A DNA stretch of 10,058 bases from Planctomycetota bacterium (GTDB lineage: Bacteria > Planctomycetota > Phycisphaerae > WQYP01), in the NCBI GenBank assembly GCA_021816165.1, contig JAKAYZ010000029.1, positions 1 to 10,058 on the forward strand, written 5' to 3'. The position numbers and the translations under genes were made by a program. How positions within the stretch are numbered: position 1 is the stretch's first letter; the number at the start of each line of letters is the position of its first letter. Below, piece after piece: positions 1 to 7,065 of the stretch. The notes beneath the pieces were generated by a model. It was not told the origin of the DNA, did not search any database, and saw only the letters and a list, made by a program, of their open reading frames with translations.

Positions 1-975
1 TCGTTGTAAGAAATAGATTTTTTGAGCACCGATTCTCTGTGCCCAGACGCCTGATAAGTTATACAGCGCAATTCCACAGCCCGCCGCCACGGCGTAAGTA
101 AGCGAGGTCGTGGCCGGGAGTACGCCAAAACTCTGTTTGAGAAAAATTGGAAAATAGGCGAAAAATCCCGCCACACCCAGAAAGACGAAGAACCAGGACA
201 TGAGAAATCGGCCAAAACGCGTAGGCAGCAACCGCGAAATGCTTTTGAGACCGGCGATATTCAGCAGGTGCAAATGCTTGAGCATTCCGCCACCAACCAG
301 TTCGACCCGCGCGAAACGTGCCAGCGCGTAAAAATCCAGACCGATCACAGCCTCAGCGGCACTGCGAACCGATGGCTCTTCCTTGGACAACCGCGGCAGA
401 AAAATCAACCCAACGCCAATGGCCGCCGCCAATATTCCGGCTCCCATCCACAGCCCGAAGCGATAGCCAATCGCGACAAAAGCCCCGGCCAGCAACAGAC
501 CGGTTACCTGACCGGCGCCATTGAAAGTCTGCAGCCAGCCAATGCGGCTGGTCCATTGTGCGGGCGGATAAAAATCGACAATTAACAGTGTTGCACAGGT
601 GCTTACCGCCGCGCTGCCGGCTCCCATCACCAGCGCCAGAATCAGCCACGCGCCAAGATTGGCGGCCAGCGGGAAGACGATCATGGCGGTGAGTTCCAGC
701 AGCAGGCCACCGCAAAATACCAGGCGGTAGGCTTTTTTTTGATCCGCCAGATTACCCCACAGCGGCGAAGTCAGCGAACCGAGGTTAAACGCACCCATTA
801 CGTATCCAACCGCGGCCAGCTCATGCGGGAGAAGCTGCACCATCATCAGCGGAAGGATAATGGGAATAAGCCCGGAGGACACCGCCCCCAGCAACGTGTA
901 TGCCGCGAACCACGGTGATATCCATTGCTTTGGGCCGCGGATGGTATCCCAGAATAGTTTATCGATACGACTCAT
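1..975 (-). CDS. MFS transporter, partial (C-terminal end beyond left edge)
   Basis: An uninterrupted reading frame runs from the ATG at 975-973 to the window edge, giving 325 visible residues; the C-terminal helices are missing. The protein is strongly hydrophobic, with successive membrane segments separated by short loops, as in the 12-helix major facilitator superfamily. The MFS motif A in the helix 2-3 loop is visible as GNLADQKKAYRLV (residues 74-86, key G74, D78 and basic K80/K81/R84). A long charged linker of about 60 residues (roughly 196-255) matches the central cytoplasmic loop between helices 6 and 7, and helix 7 starts near residue 257. It should be an inner-membrane secondary transporter, but the substrate cannot be read from the sequence. 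The start lies 9 bp after the stop of the SurA/PpiD-like gene, so the two are probably co-transcribed. The Shine-Dalgarno is weak (GAG within the upstream stop region). An A8 run in the coding strand (733-740) does not break the frame. Confidence 0.9.
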   Translation of the reverse strand, partial: MSRIDKLFWDTIRGPKQWISPWFAAYTLLGAVSSGLIPIILPLMMVQLLPHELAAVGYVMGAFNLGSLTSPLWGNLADQKKAYRLVFCGGLLLELTAMIVFPLAANLGAWLILALVMGAGSAAVSTCATLLIVDFYPPAQWTSRIGWLQTFNGAGQVTGLLLAGAFVAIGYRFGLWMGAGILAAAIGVGLIFLPRLSKEEPSVRSAAEAVIGLDFYALARFARVELVGGGMLKHLHLLNIAGLKSISRLLPTRFGRFLMSWFFVFLGVAGFFAYFPIFLKQSFGVLPATTSLTYAVAAGCGIALYNLSGVWAQRIGAQKIYFLQR

Positions 976-984
976 GATGCGTTC

Positions 985-2988
985 TCAGTTGTTGGCCACA
1001 AAACCCACGCGCCGGGTTACCGCCTTGTAGCTGAACCACTGTTGCAGCAGGCTTTCATTAAGATGGCCCATCAGATACCGCCCAATTCCCGTCAGGCTGG
1101 TGGAGTCATGCAGAATATTCACCGGCACGGGCTTGGCATCCGCCAATTGCAGCACAAATACTTCCAGTTCTGAATCCAGGTTCACACTGGTGCACGGATG
1201 CGTTAACACAAGCTTGGCGACCGATTGCCCGCCGGTGCCGCTTTTTCCTTTCGGTGCCGCGGGGTTAATGGACACGTCCGTCACTTTCGATTTGGACAAA
1301 GCCTGGCGCGCCAGTAAAAATGCCGCATCCATAAGTTTGGCGCTGCGGACCTGTACTCCCGGCAGATGCCCGGGAACCAGAGCGTATTGCGGCTGACCAT
1401 CCGGCGTTATGCCAACTAACTGATTTTCCAATGCCTTGAAGGATGCCGGACTCAATACCGCCAGGTGATATTTTTTCGCGGCCGCGGGTAAACCGATTTG
1501 CCCTGCCGCGGCGGCCAGTTTCACGCCATCTTGTTTATCGGCACGATACGCCGCAAGCAATTGAGCATCCCGCACCACCGCGGAACGCACCATGGCCAGC
1601 GTTGCGGGGTTGTGCGCCTTGTCGACCGCAATAACACGATATAAATACATATTACCATGCGTATCCGTCAGCACCGGGCCGTTGTACCCGACCTGCAAAT
1701 GCAGCAGCAATCCGATATTTTTGGAATTCGGATTCAAGGCATGAACCTTCATTGCCAGTACGCTTAAACCCAACGGCTGGGATAAACCCGCCTGATCCGT
1801 GGTGGCATCACCAATGCCGCGTAAACTCCCCAGAGCGCCGGCATCGAGCCAATGATTCCACCGCCCCACTTCCGGCGTGTAACCATATTGCTTACCCAGA
1901 TCCGCTGCCAGTTTATCGTATGGCACCCATTGTGATTCAGGTATGGCTTTATGGTAGCCGTTCACGTCCACCGTGCTCCATGGCTTATCGGAAATGTTCC
2001 TCGCCCGATTCAACATGCGGCGGAACAACAGATCCACTCGCTTGATAAGCTGCTGCCGGATGAGTTTCTGCCGCACCTGATCAAACGTTTTATATTGCGT
2101 CTTGGCAGCTTTGGCCGGCGCGGTTGTGGTAGCCGGGGGTGTGATTTCAAAATCGTCGCGATGGGCCTGATAATAGGCATACGCCGCTTGAATATCAGAA
2201 ATGGTGGGCTTAAGCGTTGCCAGCACCGTGGCACGATCAAATTTTAAAAATTCAATCTTCACGCGATCCGGATAACGATACCCGAACGGATAGCGATGGC
2301 CGTTAATCAATGGCGGCGGAGTGGGACTTCCCTGGCTCCAGGGCAGTGTGGCGCGATAAGCGGCAAACAGGCTTTGCAGTTGGGCCGCTCCGGGTGCCGG
2401 CATGGAACCGGCCGTATCCGAAGCCCGCATCCGGGCGTAGCGCACTTGCACCGAGGTACCAAGTTCACTGATGAAATGCGCCAATTGCGGAGAGCTGGGA
2501 CGGCAGGCACCACCGATAAATACCTGCAATTGGTCAATTGTGGTTAAATCTTCAAGGGCCTGGACGACATTGGGTTGGGCAAAATTGGAATTCGCCAGCA
2601 ATTCTCCGATCTGCTTGCGCAGAGTTTTCTGTTTCACCAGCAGATTGATATCGCCGATATCGGGAAAAAATCCTGACTCCCGCGCTTCCCGCAGCAGCAG
2701 ATAAAACTGAATCGCCGCACGGGTATCGCTGTGCCGGCTGAGCCACATTGGATACAGCCCCATTTCTCCCAGGGCCGGCAAATTTCGTAAAATGCGGATA
2801 TCAATACGGGCCTGTGTGAGCGCGCCTTTGGTCAGCGGCTGGCCGTTAAGTTTTCCCAGCACAAACGCATCACCGGAACCGCCCATTCCGGATTGATAAG
2901 AATAGCCGACCAGAAACGTCACCATCAAAAGCACGCCCAGAACCGCCATCATGGGCTTGCTGTATTTTCGCATTAACTTTGTAGCCAT
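985..2988 (-). CDS. SurA/PpiD-like membrane-anchored periplasmic protein (putative chaperone/peptidyl-prolyl isomerase relative)
   Basis: The protein has 667 residues. The N-terminus is short and basic (Met1-Lys11), followed by one hydrophobic segment at about 12-30, which suggests a single-pass anchor with the rest in the periplasm, as in PpiD. After the anchor comes a SurA_N-like stretch with an Asn-Gly turn (LGKLNGQPLTKGAL, 44-57) and a helical region to about 180. At 262-282 a segment of the type 'SDIQAAYAYYQAHRDDFEI' resembles the helix preceding the rotamase domain in SurA/PpiD proteins, followed by a helical KTFDQVRQKL region (300-325). A segment around 425-456 (GPVLTDTHGNMYLYRVIAVD) resembles the C-terminal strand region of parvulin-like or PpiD domains. 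No clear catalytic parvulin core is visible, so isomerase activity is doubtful and a chaperone role is more likely. It is the first gene of a pair with the MFS transporter. The start is preceded by GGTGATGAG; Met6 is an alternative start. The family assignment is by pattern only. Confidence 0.75.
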   Translation of the reverse strand: MATKLMRKYSKPMMAVLGVLLMVTFLVGYSYQSGMGGSGDAFVLGKLNGQPLTKGALTQARIDIRILRNLPALGEMGLYPMWLSRHSDTRAAIQFYLLLREARESGFFPDIGDINLLVKQKTLRKQIGELLANSNFAQPNVVQALEDLTTIDQLQVFIGGACRPSSPQLAHFISELGTSVQVRYARMRASDTAGSMPAPGAAQLQSLFAAYRATLPWSQGSPTPPPLINGHRYPFGYRYPDRVKIEFLKFDRATVLATLKPTISDIQAAYAYYQAHRDDFEITPPATTTAPAKAAKTQYKTFDQVRQKLIRQQLIKRVDLLFRRMLNRARNISDKPWSTVDVNGYHKAIPESQWVPYDKLAADLGKQYGYTPEVGRWNHWLDAGALGSLRGIGDATTDQAGLSQPLGLSVLAMKVHALNPNSKNIGLLLHLQVGYNGPVLTDTHGNMYLYRVIAVDKAHNPATLAMVRSAVVRDAQLLAAYRADKQDGVKLAAAAGQIGLPAAAKKYHLAVLSPASFKALENQLVGITPDGQPQYALVPGHLPGVQVRSAKLMDAAFLLARQALSKSKVTDVSINPAAPKGKSGTGGQSVAKLVLTHPCTSVNLDSELEVFVLQLADAKPVPVNILHDSTSLTGIGRYLMGHLNESLLQQWFSYKAVTRRVGFVANN

Positions 2989-3034
2989 AGGCTCATCACC
3001 GCGCAGTAACCATTAACCATAAAACAGACCTTTG

Positions 3035-3063
3035 AGCATAAACGATTCCGATCGCGGCGTAAA
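3035..3063 (-). promoter_or_regulatory. Candidate sigma70-type promoter for the SurA/PpiD-like gene
   Basis: Read on the minus strand, TTTACG (3063-3058) and TATGCT (3040-3035) are separated by 17 bp. Each matches the -35 and -10 consensus at 4 of 6 positions. The -10 lies about 46 bp upstream of the gene's ATG, leaving a short leader. The assignment rests on consensus and spacing only. Confidence 0.4.
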
Positions 3064-3245
3064 TCCCGCGGGTGGGGAATTGTTGTACCGAAGCAGAAAT
3101 ATCGCCCCTTAGCCGAAATGGAAATGGCACCCCTGCCAGCCGGCAATCTGGTGTGCCGGAATGCCGATGTGTCCTGGGGCTGCGACATGCGCCCGCCGCC
3201 CTACATTCCGCGGCCCATCAAGGTTGCTGCTTGTGCGCAAGTCGA

Positions 3246-3273
3246 TTGACGCCGGGCGCACGGCCTTTATACT
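3246..3273 (+). promoter_or_regulatory. Candidate sigma70-type promoter for ppdK
   Basis: TTGACG (3246-3251, 5/6 match to the -35 consensus) and TATACT (3268-3273, 5/6 match to -10) are separated by 16 bp. Transcription would start near 3280, giving a leader of about 87 nt before the ppdK GTG. This is the best promoter match in the intergenic region and suggests strong, housekeeping-type expression. It was inferred from sequence alone. Confidence 0.55.
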
Positions 3274-3352
3274 CTTACGCTTTCCGCGTTCGCTGCACCG
3301 GCTGGGCGAACAGTCAGCGGATGGTCTGTTTTCACCGGTTTCGTTTTTCCCT

Positions 3353-3357
3353 GGAGG
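3353..3357 (+). promoter_or_regulatory. Ribosome binding site that fixes the ppdK GTG start
   Basis: GGAGG lies 9 nt before the GTG at 3367. It is a full-strength Shine-Dalgarno core and supports GTG as the true start, since the residues that follow match the usual PPDK N-terminus without extension. Confidence 0.75.
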
Positions 3358-3366
3358 TACCCCAAC

Positions 3367-6033
3367 GTGGTCGATAAACTCACATATTTCTTTGGTAATG
3401 GCAAAGCGGAAGGAAGCGCTAAAGATAAAGTTCTATTGGGCGGCAAAGGTGCGAACCTGGCTGAAATGACCAATATTGGTCTGCCGGTGCCCCCGGGCTT
3501 TACCATCAGCACGGAATGCTGCGCGGCGTATTACAAGAACGGCGAAAAGTTTCCCGCCGGCCTGGAGCAGCAGATTGACGAGAGCATCAAGCTGCTGGAA
3601 AAAGCGCTGGGCAAAAAGCTCGGCGATCCGGTCAATCCGCTGCTGGTTTCCTGCCGCAGCGGTGCCGCGGTATCCATGCCCGGCATGATGGATACGGTAT
3701 TGAACATCGGCCTGACCGAAAAAATGATTGATCCATTTTCCAAATCATGCGGAAACCCGCGCTTCGCATGGGATGCGTGGCGGCGATTGATTAATATGTT
3801 CGGCGATACGGTTATGGGAGTGGATCACCATCACTTTGAAGCGGAACTTGCGGCGGTAAAGAAACAGCGCAAGGTCAAGCTGGATACCGATCTGGATGTT
3901 GATGGCCTGAAGGAAGTATGCCAGCGCTATCTGAAAGTTTACGAAAAGCATACCAAAGAAAAATTTCCCACCAGCCCGCGCGAGCAGATATTGAAATCGG
4001 TCAAAGCCGTGTTTCAATCATGGATGAGCCCGCGGGCCATTAAATATCGACAAATTAATGAAATTTCCGGTCTTAACGGCACGGCCGTAAACGTGCAGGC
4101 CATGGTCTTCGGCAACATGGGCGAGGATTGCGCCACCGGCGTCTGTTTCACCCGCGATCCCTCCACGGGCGAAAATGTGTTCTACGGCGAATTTCTCATC
4201 AACGCCCAGGGTGAAGATGTGGTTGCCGGTATTCGCACGCCGCAGCCGATTGAACGCATGGGCGATACCCTGCCGGATGCGTATGCGGAATTGCTGCGGG
4301 TGAAGGACATTCTTGAAAAACATTTCAAGGATGTACAGGATATGGAATTCACCGTTGAGCACAATCATTTTTATATGCTGCAAACCCGCAACGGCAAGCG
4401 CACCGCTCAAGCCGCCGTTCGCATCGCAGTGGAAATGGTTACCGAGGGCCTGATCGATCAGAATACAGCCGTGCTGCGGGTTGAACCATCAAGCCTGGAT
4501 CAGCTCCTGCACCCCTCATTTGACCCCAAAGCGCCGCGTGATCAGATTGCCAAGGGTCTGCCGGCATCGCCGGGCGCGGCCGTGGGCAAATTGGCCTTCA
4601 CCGCGGAAGAGGCGGAGAAGCGCTTTGCCGATGGCGAAAAAGTTATTCTTGTGCGGAAGGAAACCTCACCGGAAGACATTGGCGGTATGCAGACGGCGGT
4701 GGGAATTCTCACCAGCACCGGCGGCATGACCAGCCACGCGGCTGTTGTGGCCCGCGGCATGGGCAAACCCTGCGTGGCCGGGTGCGGCGAACTGGATATT
4801 GACGCCAAGGCCGGAACGGTCATTATCAAAGCCGCTAATGGCAAGGCCCGCAAATTTAGCCGCAAGGATACCATTTCCATTGACGGCTCCACGGGTTGTG
4901 TATTCTCCGGCGCGGTTCCGACGGTTAAGCCGAAAGTCTCCGGCGATTTTGCCACGCTTATGGGCTGGGCGGATTCCATCCGCAAACTGCAGGTTCGCAC
5001 GAATGCCGATACGCCTAATGATGCCAAAGTGGCCCGTGAATTCGGAGCACAGGGTATTGGCCTGTGCCGCACCGAGCATATGTTCTTTGAAGGGGATCGT
5101 ATCGTAGCCGTGCGGGAAATGATTCTCGCGGACAATGAAAAAGATCGCCGGGCCGCGTTGAAAAAGCTGCTGCCGTATCAGAAGAAAGATTTTGTCGGCA
5201 TATTCAAAGCGATGGATGGCCTGCCGGTAACAATCCGGTTGCTGGACCCGCCGTTGCATGAGTTCCTTCCGCATGAGGAAAAAAATCAGCGTGAAATGGC
5301 GCGTCAGATGAAAGTGCCGTTGGATCGAATCAAGCGGCGCGTGACAGAGCTGCATGAATCCAACCCGATGCTTGGCTTCCGCGGTTGCCGCCTGGCGGTC
5401 ATATTCCCGGAAATTCAGGAAATGCAGGTTCGGGCGATTTTCCAGGCCGCCGTGGAAGTGGCCAAGAAGGGTGTCAAGGTTTACCCTGAAATCATGATTC
5501 CGATTGTCAACACGGTAAAGGAACTGGAATTTCTGCTTCCGCGTGTGCGGGCCGTGGCGGATGAAGTATTTGCCAAGGCCGGCAAGAAAGTGGAATACAA
5601 GGTCGGCACCATGATTGAATTGCCCCGCGCGGCCATCACCGCCGATCAGATCGCCAAAGAAGCGGAATTCTTCAGCTTCGGAACCAATGATCTTACGCAG
5701 ATGACCTTCGGCTTCTCGCGTGATGATGTGGCATCTTTTGTGCCGCGGTATGTTGAACTGGAAATTCTGCCCAAGGATCCATTTAACTCACTGGATCAGG
5801 ACGGTGTTGGCGAACTGATTAAAATTGCCATTCAAAAAGGCCGCGGCACCCGCAACGATCTGAAGGTCGGTATTTGCGGTGAACATGGCGGCGATCCGGC
5901 GTCGGTGGAGTTCTGCCACCGTGTCGGGCTGAATTATGTCAGTTGCTCACCGTATCGTGTTCCGATCGCCCGGTTGGCGGCGGCGCAGGCCGTGGTGAAG
6001 GCCAACACCGGCGGAAGCTATTCCACGAAGTAA
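3367..6033 (+). CDS. ppdK: Pyruvate, phosphate dikinase
   Basis: The enzyme interconverts pyruvate + ATP + Pi and PEP + AMP + PPi in the cytoplasm, serving gluconeogenesis or PPi-linked glycolysis. The protein has 888 residues, close to the usual bacterial length of about 875-900, and is complete. The N-terminal ATP-grasp part shows GGKGANLAEM (25-34) and the diagnostic SCRSGAAVSMPGMMDTVLNI (95-114). The central swivelling domain carries the phosphorylated histidine H457 in TGGMTSHAAVVARGMG, with T455 at the position phosphorylated by regulatory proteins in plant PPDK. The C-terminal PEP/pyruvate barrel has R568 (LCRTEH), R624 (TIRLLDPPLHEF), NPMLGFRGCR (666-675), E751 (GTMIELPRA), N774/D775 (FGTNDLTQ) and the catalytic cysteine C837 (GICGEHGGDP). 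All expected active-site residues are present. It is monocistronic: it has its own promoter and is followed by a strong terminator. The start codon is GTG with GGAGG upstream. Confidence 0.98.
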   Translation: MVDKLTYFFGNGKAEGSAKDKVLLGGKGANLAEMTNIGLPVPPGFTISTECCAAYYKNGEKFPAGLEQQIDESIKLLEKALGKKLGDPVNPLLVSCRSGAAVSMPGMMDTVLNIGLTEKMIDPFSKSCGNPRFAWDAWRRLINMFGDTVMGVDHHHFEAELAAVKKQRKVKLDTDLDVDGLKEVCQRYLKVYEKHTKEKFPTSPREQILKSVKAVFQSWMSPRAIKYRQINEISGLNGTAVNVQAMVFGNMGEDCATGVCFTRDPSTGENVFYGEFLINAQGEDVVAGIRTPQPIERMGDTLPDAYAELLRVKDILEKHFKDVQDMEFTVEHNHFYMLQTRNGKRTAQAAVRIAVEMVTEGLIDQNTAVLRVEPSSLDQLLHPSFDPKAPRDQIAKGLPASPGAAVGKLAFTAEEAEKRFADGEKVILVRKETSPEDIGGMQTAVGILTSTGGMTSHAAVVARGMGKPCVAGCGELDIDAKAGTVIIKAANGKARKFSRKDTISIDGSTGCVFSGAVPTVKPKVSGDFATLMGWADSIRKLQVRTNADTPNDAKVAREFGAQGIGLCRTEHMFFEGDRIVAVREMILADNEKDRRAALKKLLPYQKKDFVGIFKAMDGLPVTIRLLDPPLHEFLPHEEKNQREMARQMKVPLDRIKRRVTELHESNPMLGFRGCRLAVIFPEIQEMQVRAIFQAAVEVAKKGVKVYPEIMIPIVNTVKELEFLLPRVRAVADEVFAKAGKKVEYKVGTMIELPRAAITADQIAKEAEFFSFGTNDLTQMTFGFSRDDVASFVPRYVELEILPKDPFNSLDQDGVGELIKIAIQKGRGTRNDLKVGICGEHGGDPASVEFCHRVGLNYVSCSPYRVPIARLAAAQAVVKANTGGSYSTK

Positions 6034-6082
6034 TGGCGTTGTGGCATTGGCAATCATGCCGCACGGTTAACGTTTCAATCTC

Positions 6083-6118
6083 AAGGCCCGGCCGGTAATA
6101 CCAGCCGGGCCTTTTTTT
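6083..6118 (+). terminator. Rho-independent terminator of ppdK
   Basis: A perfect 10-bp stem, AAGGCCCGGC (6083-6092) pairing with GCCGGGCCTT (6104-6113), encloses an 11-nt loop in which GGT/ACC can add three more pairs. A run of seven T (6112-6118) follows at once. It sits 50 bp after the ppdK stop codon. No A-run precedes the stem, so it should work only on the plus strand. Confidence 0.93.
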
Positions 6119-6119
6119 G

Positions 6120-6149
6120 TTGGTTTTTGCGGCATAATGTGCTTATAAT
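6120..6149 (+). promoter_or_regulatory. Candidate promoter for the 6194-8276 gene cluster
   Basis: A perfect -10 hexamer TATAAT lies at 6144-6149, with a weak -35 TTGGTT (6120-6125) 18 bp upstream. It lies immediately after the ppdK terminator and about 45 bp before the ATG at 6194, where a promoter for the next transcription unit is expected. The -35 is poor, so the element may depend on an activator or simply be weak. Confidence 0.5.
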
Positions 6150-6193
6150 TCACCCAGATTGGTGTTGAAGATCAGCTTTTGCGAGATTTGACC

Positions 6194-6544
6194 ATGGCCC
6201 AGCGATTGCTAAAGAGAAATGGAAACTCTTCTCATCAACTCAAGCGCACGCGCGTGGCGGAACATCTGGCCCACCAACATTTCGACATTGATCAGGAAGT
6301 GGAACGTATCTTCCTGTTGAAAAAAGCGGGAGATGATCACAGCAATCATGAGCCGATTAAGTTGCTTGAGGTTAATCGAGCGACCGTTGAATGTGGGATT
6401 ATGCCAGTCTATTTTGGACCGTCGCACGAGGTTCCTTATCCGCTGGTAATCGTGGAGGTATCGCGCCGTGAATTCGACAGACTGCGCAACGGGCGGCTAA
6501 CACTGCCCGATGGTTGGAAGATTGCACGGGAGCTTACGAGGTGA
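6194..6544 (+). CDS. Uncharacterised 116-aa protein, first gene of a coupled pair
   Basis: No named family is recognised with confidence. From the ATG at 6194 the product is 116 residues. The first 30 residues are basic and His/Arg-rich. Residues 31-50 look helical and charged (DQEVERIFLLKKAGDD). The C-terminal half (54-114) looks like a compact alpha/beta domain with a run of short strands: IKLLEVN (55-61), IMPVYFGPSHEVPYPLVIVE (69-88), then a helix (REFDRLRNG, 92-100) and LPDGWKI. There is no signal peptide or membrane segment. An in-frame TTG at 6179 would add five residues but has no good ribosome site; the ATG is preferred although its own Shine-Dalgarno (GAG at 6183-6185) is weak. The stop codon overlaps the next gene's GTG (GTGA), so the two proteins are probably made in fixed ratio and may act together. 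Base composition looks less GC-rich than ppdK or proC. Confidence 0.75.
   Translation: MAQRLLKRNGNSSHQLKRTRVAEHLAHQHFDIDQEVERIFLLKKAGDDHSNHEPIKLLEVNRATVECGIMPVYFGPSHEVPYPLVIVEVSRREFDRLRNGRLTLPDGWKIARELTR
6528..6532 (+). promoter_or_regulatory. Ribosome binding site fixing the GTG start at 6541
   Basis: GGGAG lies 8 nt before the GTG at 6541, inside the end of the upstream gene. It favours this start over the in-frame TTG at 6514, which has no comparable site, and supports translational coupling through the GTGA overlap. Confidence 0.6.
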
Positions 6545-7056
6545 GTTCAAGCAATGCGGTGATACGGGCTTGGTCGCAGGCTTACGCGAGCCAATCATAT
6601 GCGGATTGGGAGACCTACCACGCCTTATGCCTCGCCCAAGGCCGCGTTGCGGAATGTGAGAGGCTGCATCATCTCCAAATGGCATGCGAGAAGTTATGCA
6701 AGGCCCACATGATGAAAGATGGAAGACAGAATTTCAACTGGAGGTCGCATAAATGCATTGCGAAAACGTTGCCAATTATTGTTCGAGATATTGCTTCCCG
6801 TACAACGGATCGGGGAACTAAATCGAACGTGGTATCGCATTTACTCCAAATCGCAAGGGCATTATCCCCGCATATCGAGTCTCTGGCACCGACATCTGAT
6901 GCGCAGACGCCGAATGCCGAGTATCCCTGGCAGGACCAAAGTGGAGCTGTAGTCGTACCGGCTGAATATGACTTTTCCGAATTTGCTCCCTTGCGCACAC
7001 CACGCGGTGCCCAGTTGATTAAACTATTGCAGCACGCGGCTCAGACACTTAAATAA
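6541..7056 (+). CDS. Uncharacterised 171-aa helical protein with HEPN-like features
   Basis: The GTG start at 6541 overlaps the upstream stop (GTGA) and has GGGAG 8 nt before it. The protein is soluble and helical in its N-terminal part. Residues 11-60 contain aromatic helices (AWSQAYASQSYADWETYHAL) followed by ERLHHLQMACEKLCKAHMM (40-58). The pattern L-x-x-A-x-E-K-x-x-K-A resembles the second helix of HEPN-domain proteins, and NWRSHKCIAKTLPIIV (66-81) resembles the 'SH...L' segment that follows it. The canonical HEPN RNase motif R-x4-6-H is not present: the nearest pairs are R35/H43 and R62/H70, both with seven intervening residues. A catalytic RNase role is therefore not supported. The C-terminal part (roughly 120-171) is Pro/Ala-rich and then helical, without a recognised motif. 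The nine-base gap to proC places it in the same transcript. It could be one half of a toxin-antitoxin-like or regulatory pair with the 116-aa protein; the function is unknown. Confidence 0.75.
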   Translation: MSSSNAVIRAWSQAYASQSYADWETYHALCLAQGRVAECERLHHLQMACEKLCKAHMMKDGRQNFNWRSHKCIAKTLPIIVRDIASRTTDRGTKSNVVSHLLQIARALSPHIESLAPTSDAQTPNAEYPWQDQSGAVVVPAEYDFSEFAPLRTPRGAQLIKLLQHAAQTLK

Positions 7057-7060
7057 GGTG
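7055..7060 (+). promoter_or_regulatory. proC ribosome binding site overlapping the preceding stop codon
   Basis: AAGGTG ends 5 nt before the proC ATG, and its first two bases are the last two bases of the upstream TAA. This ties proC translation closely to the preceding gene. Confidence 0.55.
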
Positions 7061-7065
7061 CTAAT

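Larger units (their letters stand above)
2989..3366. other. Divergent intergenic region between the SurA/PpiD-like gene and ppdK
   Basis: These 378 bp hold no convincing gene. Short open frames on both strands lack Shine-Dalgarno sequences and recognisable protein character. The region contains one candidate promoter for each divergent gene (listed separately), a perfect 8-bp palindrome CCCGCGGG (3065-3072), and a 6-bp perfect stem with an 8-nt loop (CCGGCA 3140-3145 pairing with TGCCGG 3154-3159). The hairpin lacks a T-tract and lies upstream of the ppdK promoter, so it is not a terminator. If functional, it could be an operator site. Confidence 0.6.

Noticed and set aside
353..715. A 120-aa open frame on the minus strand
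   Set aside because: It overlaps the MFS transporter in another frame on the same strand. The MFS frame is continuous from 975 to the window edge and has motif A, so the shorter frame is spurious.
733..740. A8 run in the MFS coding strand as a programmed slippage site
   Set aside because: The frame is intact across it, encoding Gln-Lys-Lys within motif A, and neither alternate frame offers a meaningful product.
3043..3058. A 16-bp sequence (CGATTCCGATCGCGGC) that recurs at 8439-8454
   Set aside because: One copy is in the promoter spacer of the SurA/PpiD-like gene and the other inside the glycosyltransferase coding region. Only two copies, with no shared context, so chance is the simplest reading; a genome-wide count of this 16-mer would settle it.
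2973..3469. Several 70-100-aa frames in and around the ppdK upstream region
   Set aside because: They are low-complexity Arg/Cys/Pro-rich translations without ribosome sites, and they overlap the ppdK promoter and start in conflicting frames.
4542..5355. Overlapping 197- and 229-aa open frames on the minus strand
   Set aside because: Both are antisense to the central part of ppdK, which is intact with all catalytic residues; these are codon-usage shadows.
6541..7056. Canonical HEPN ribonuclease toxin
   Set aside because: The R-x4-6-H catalytic motif is absent; R35/H43 and R62/H70 have seven intervening residues, so only a HEPN-like fold is suggested.
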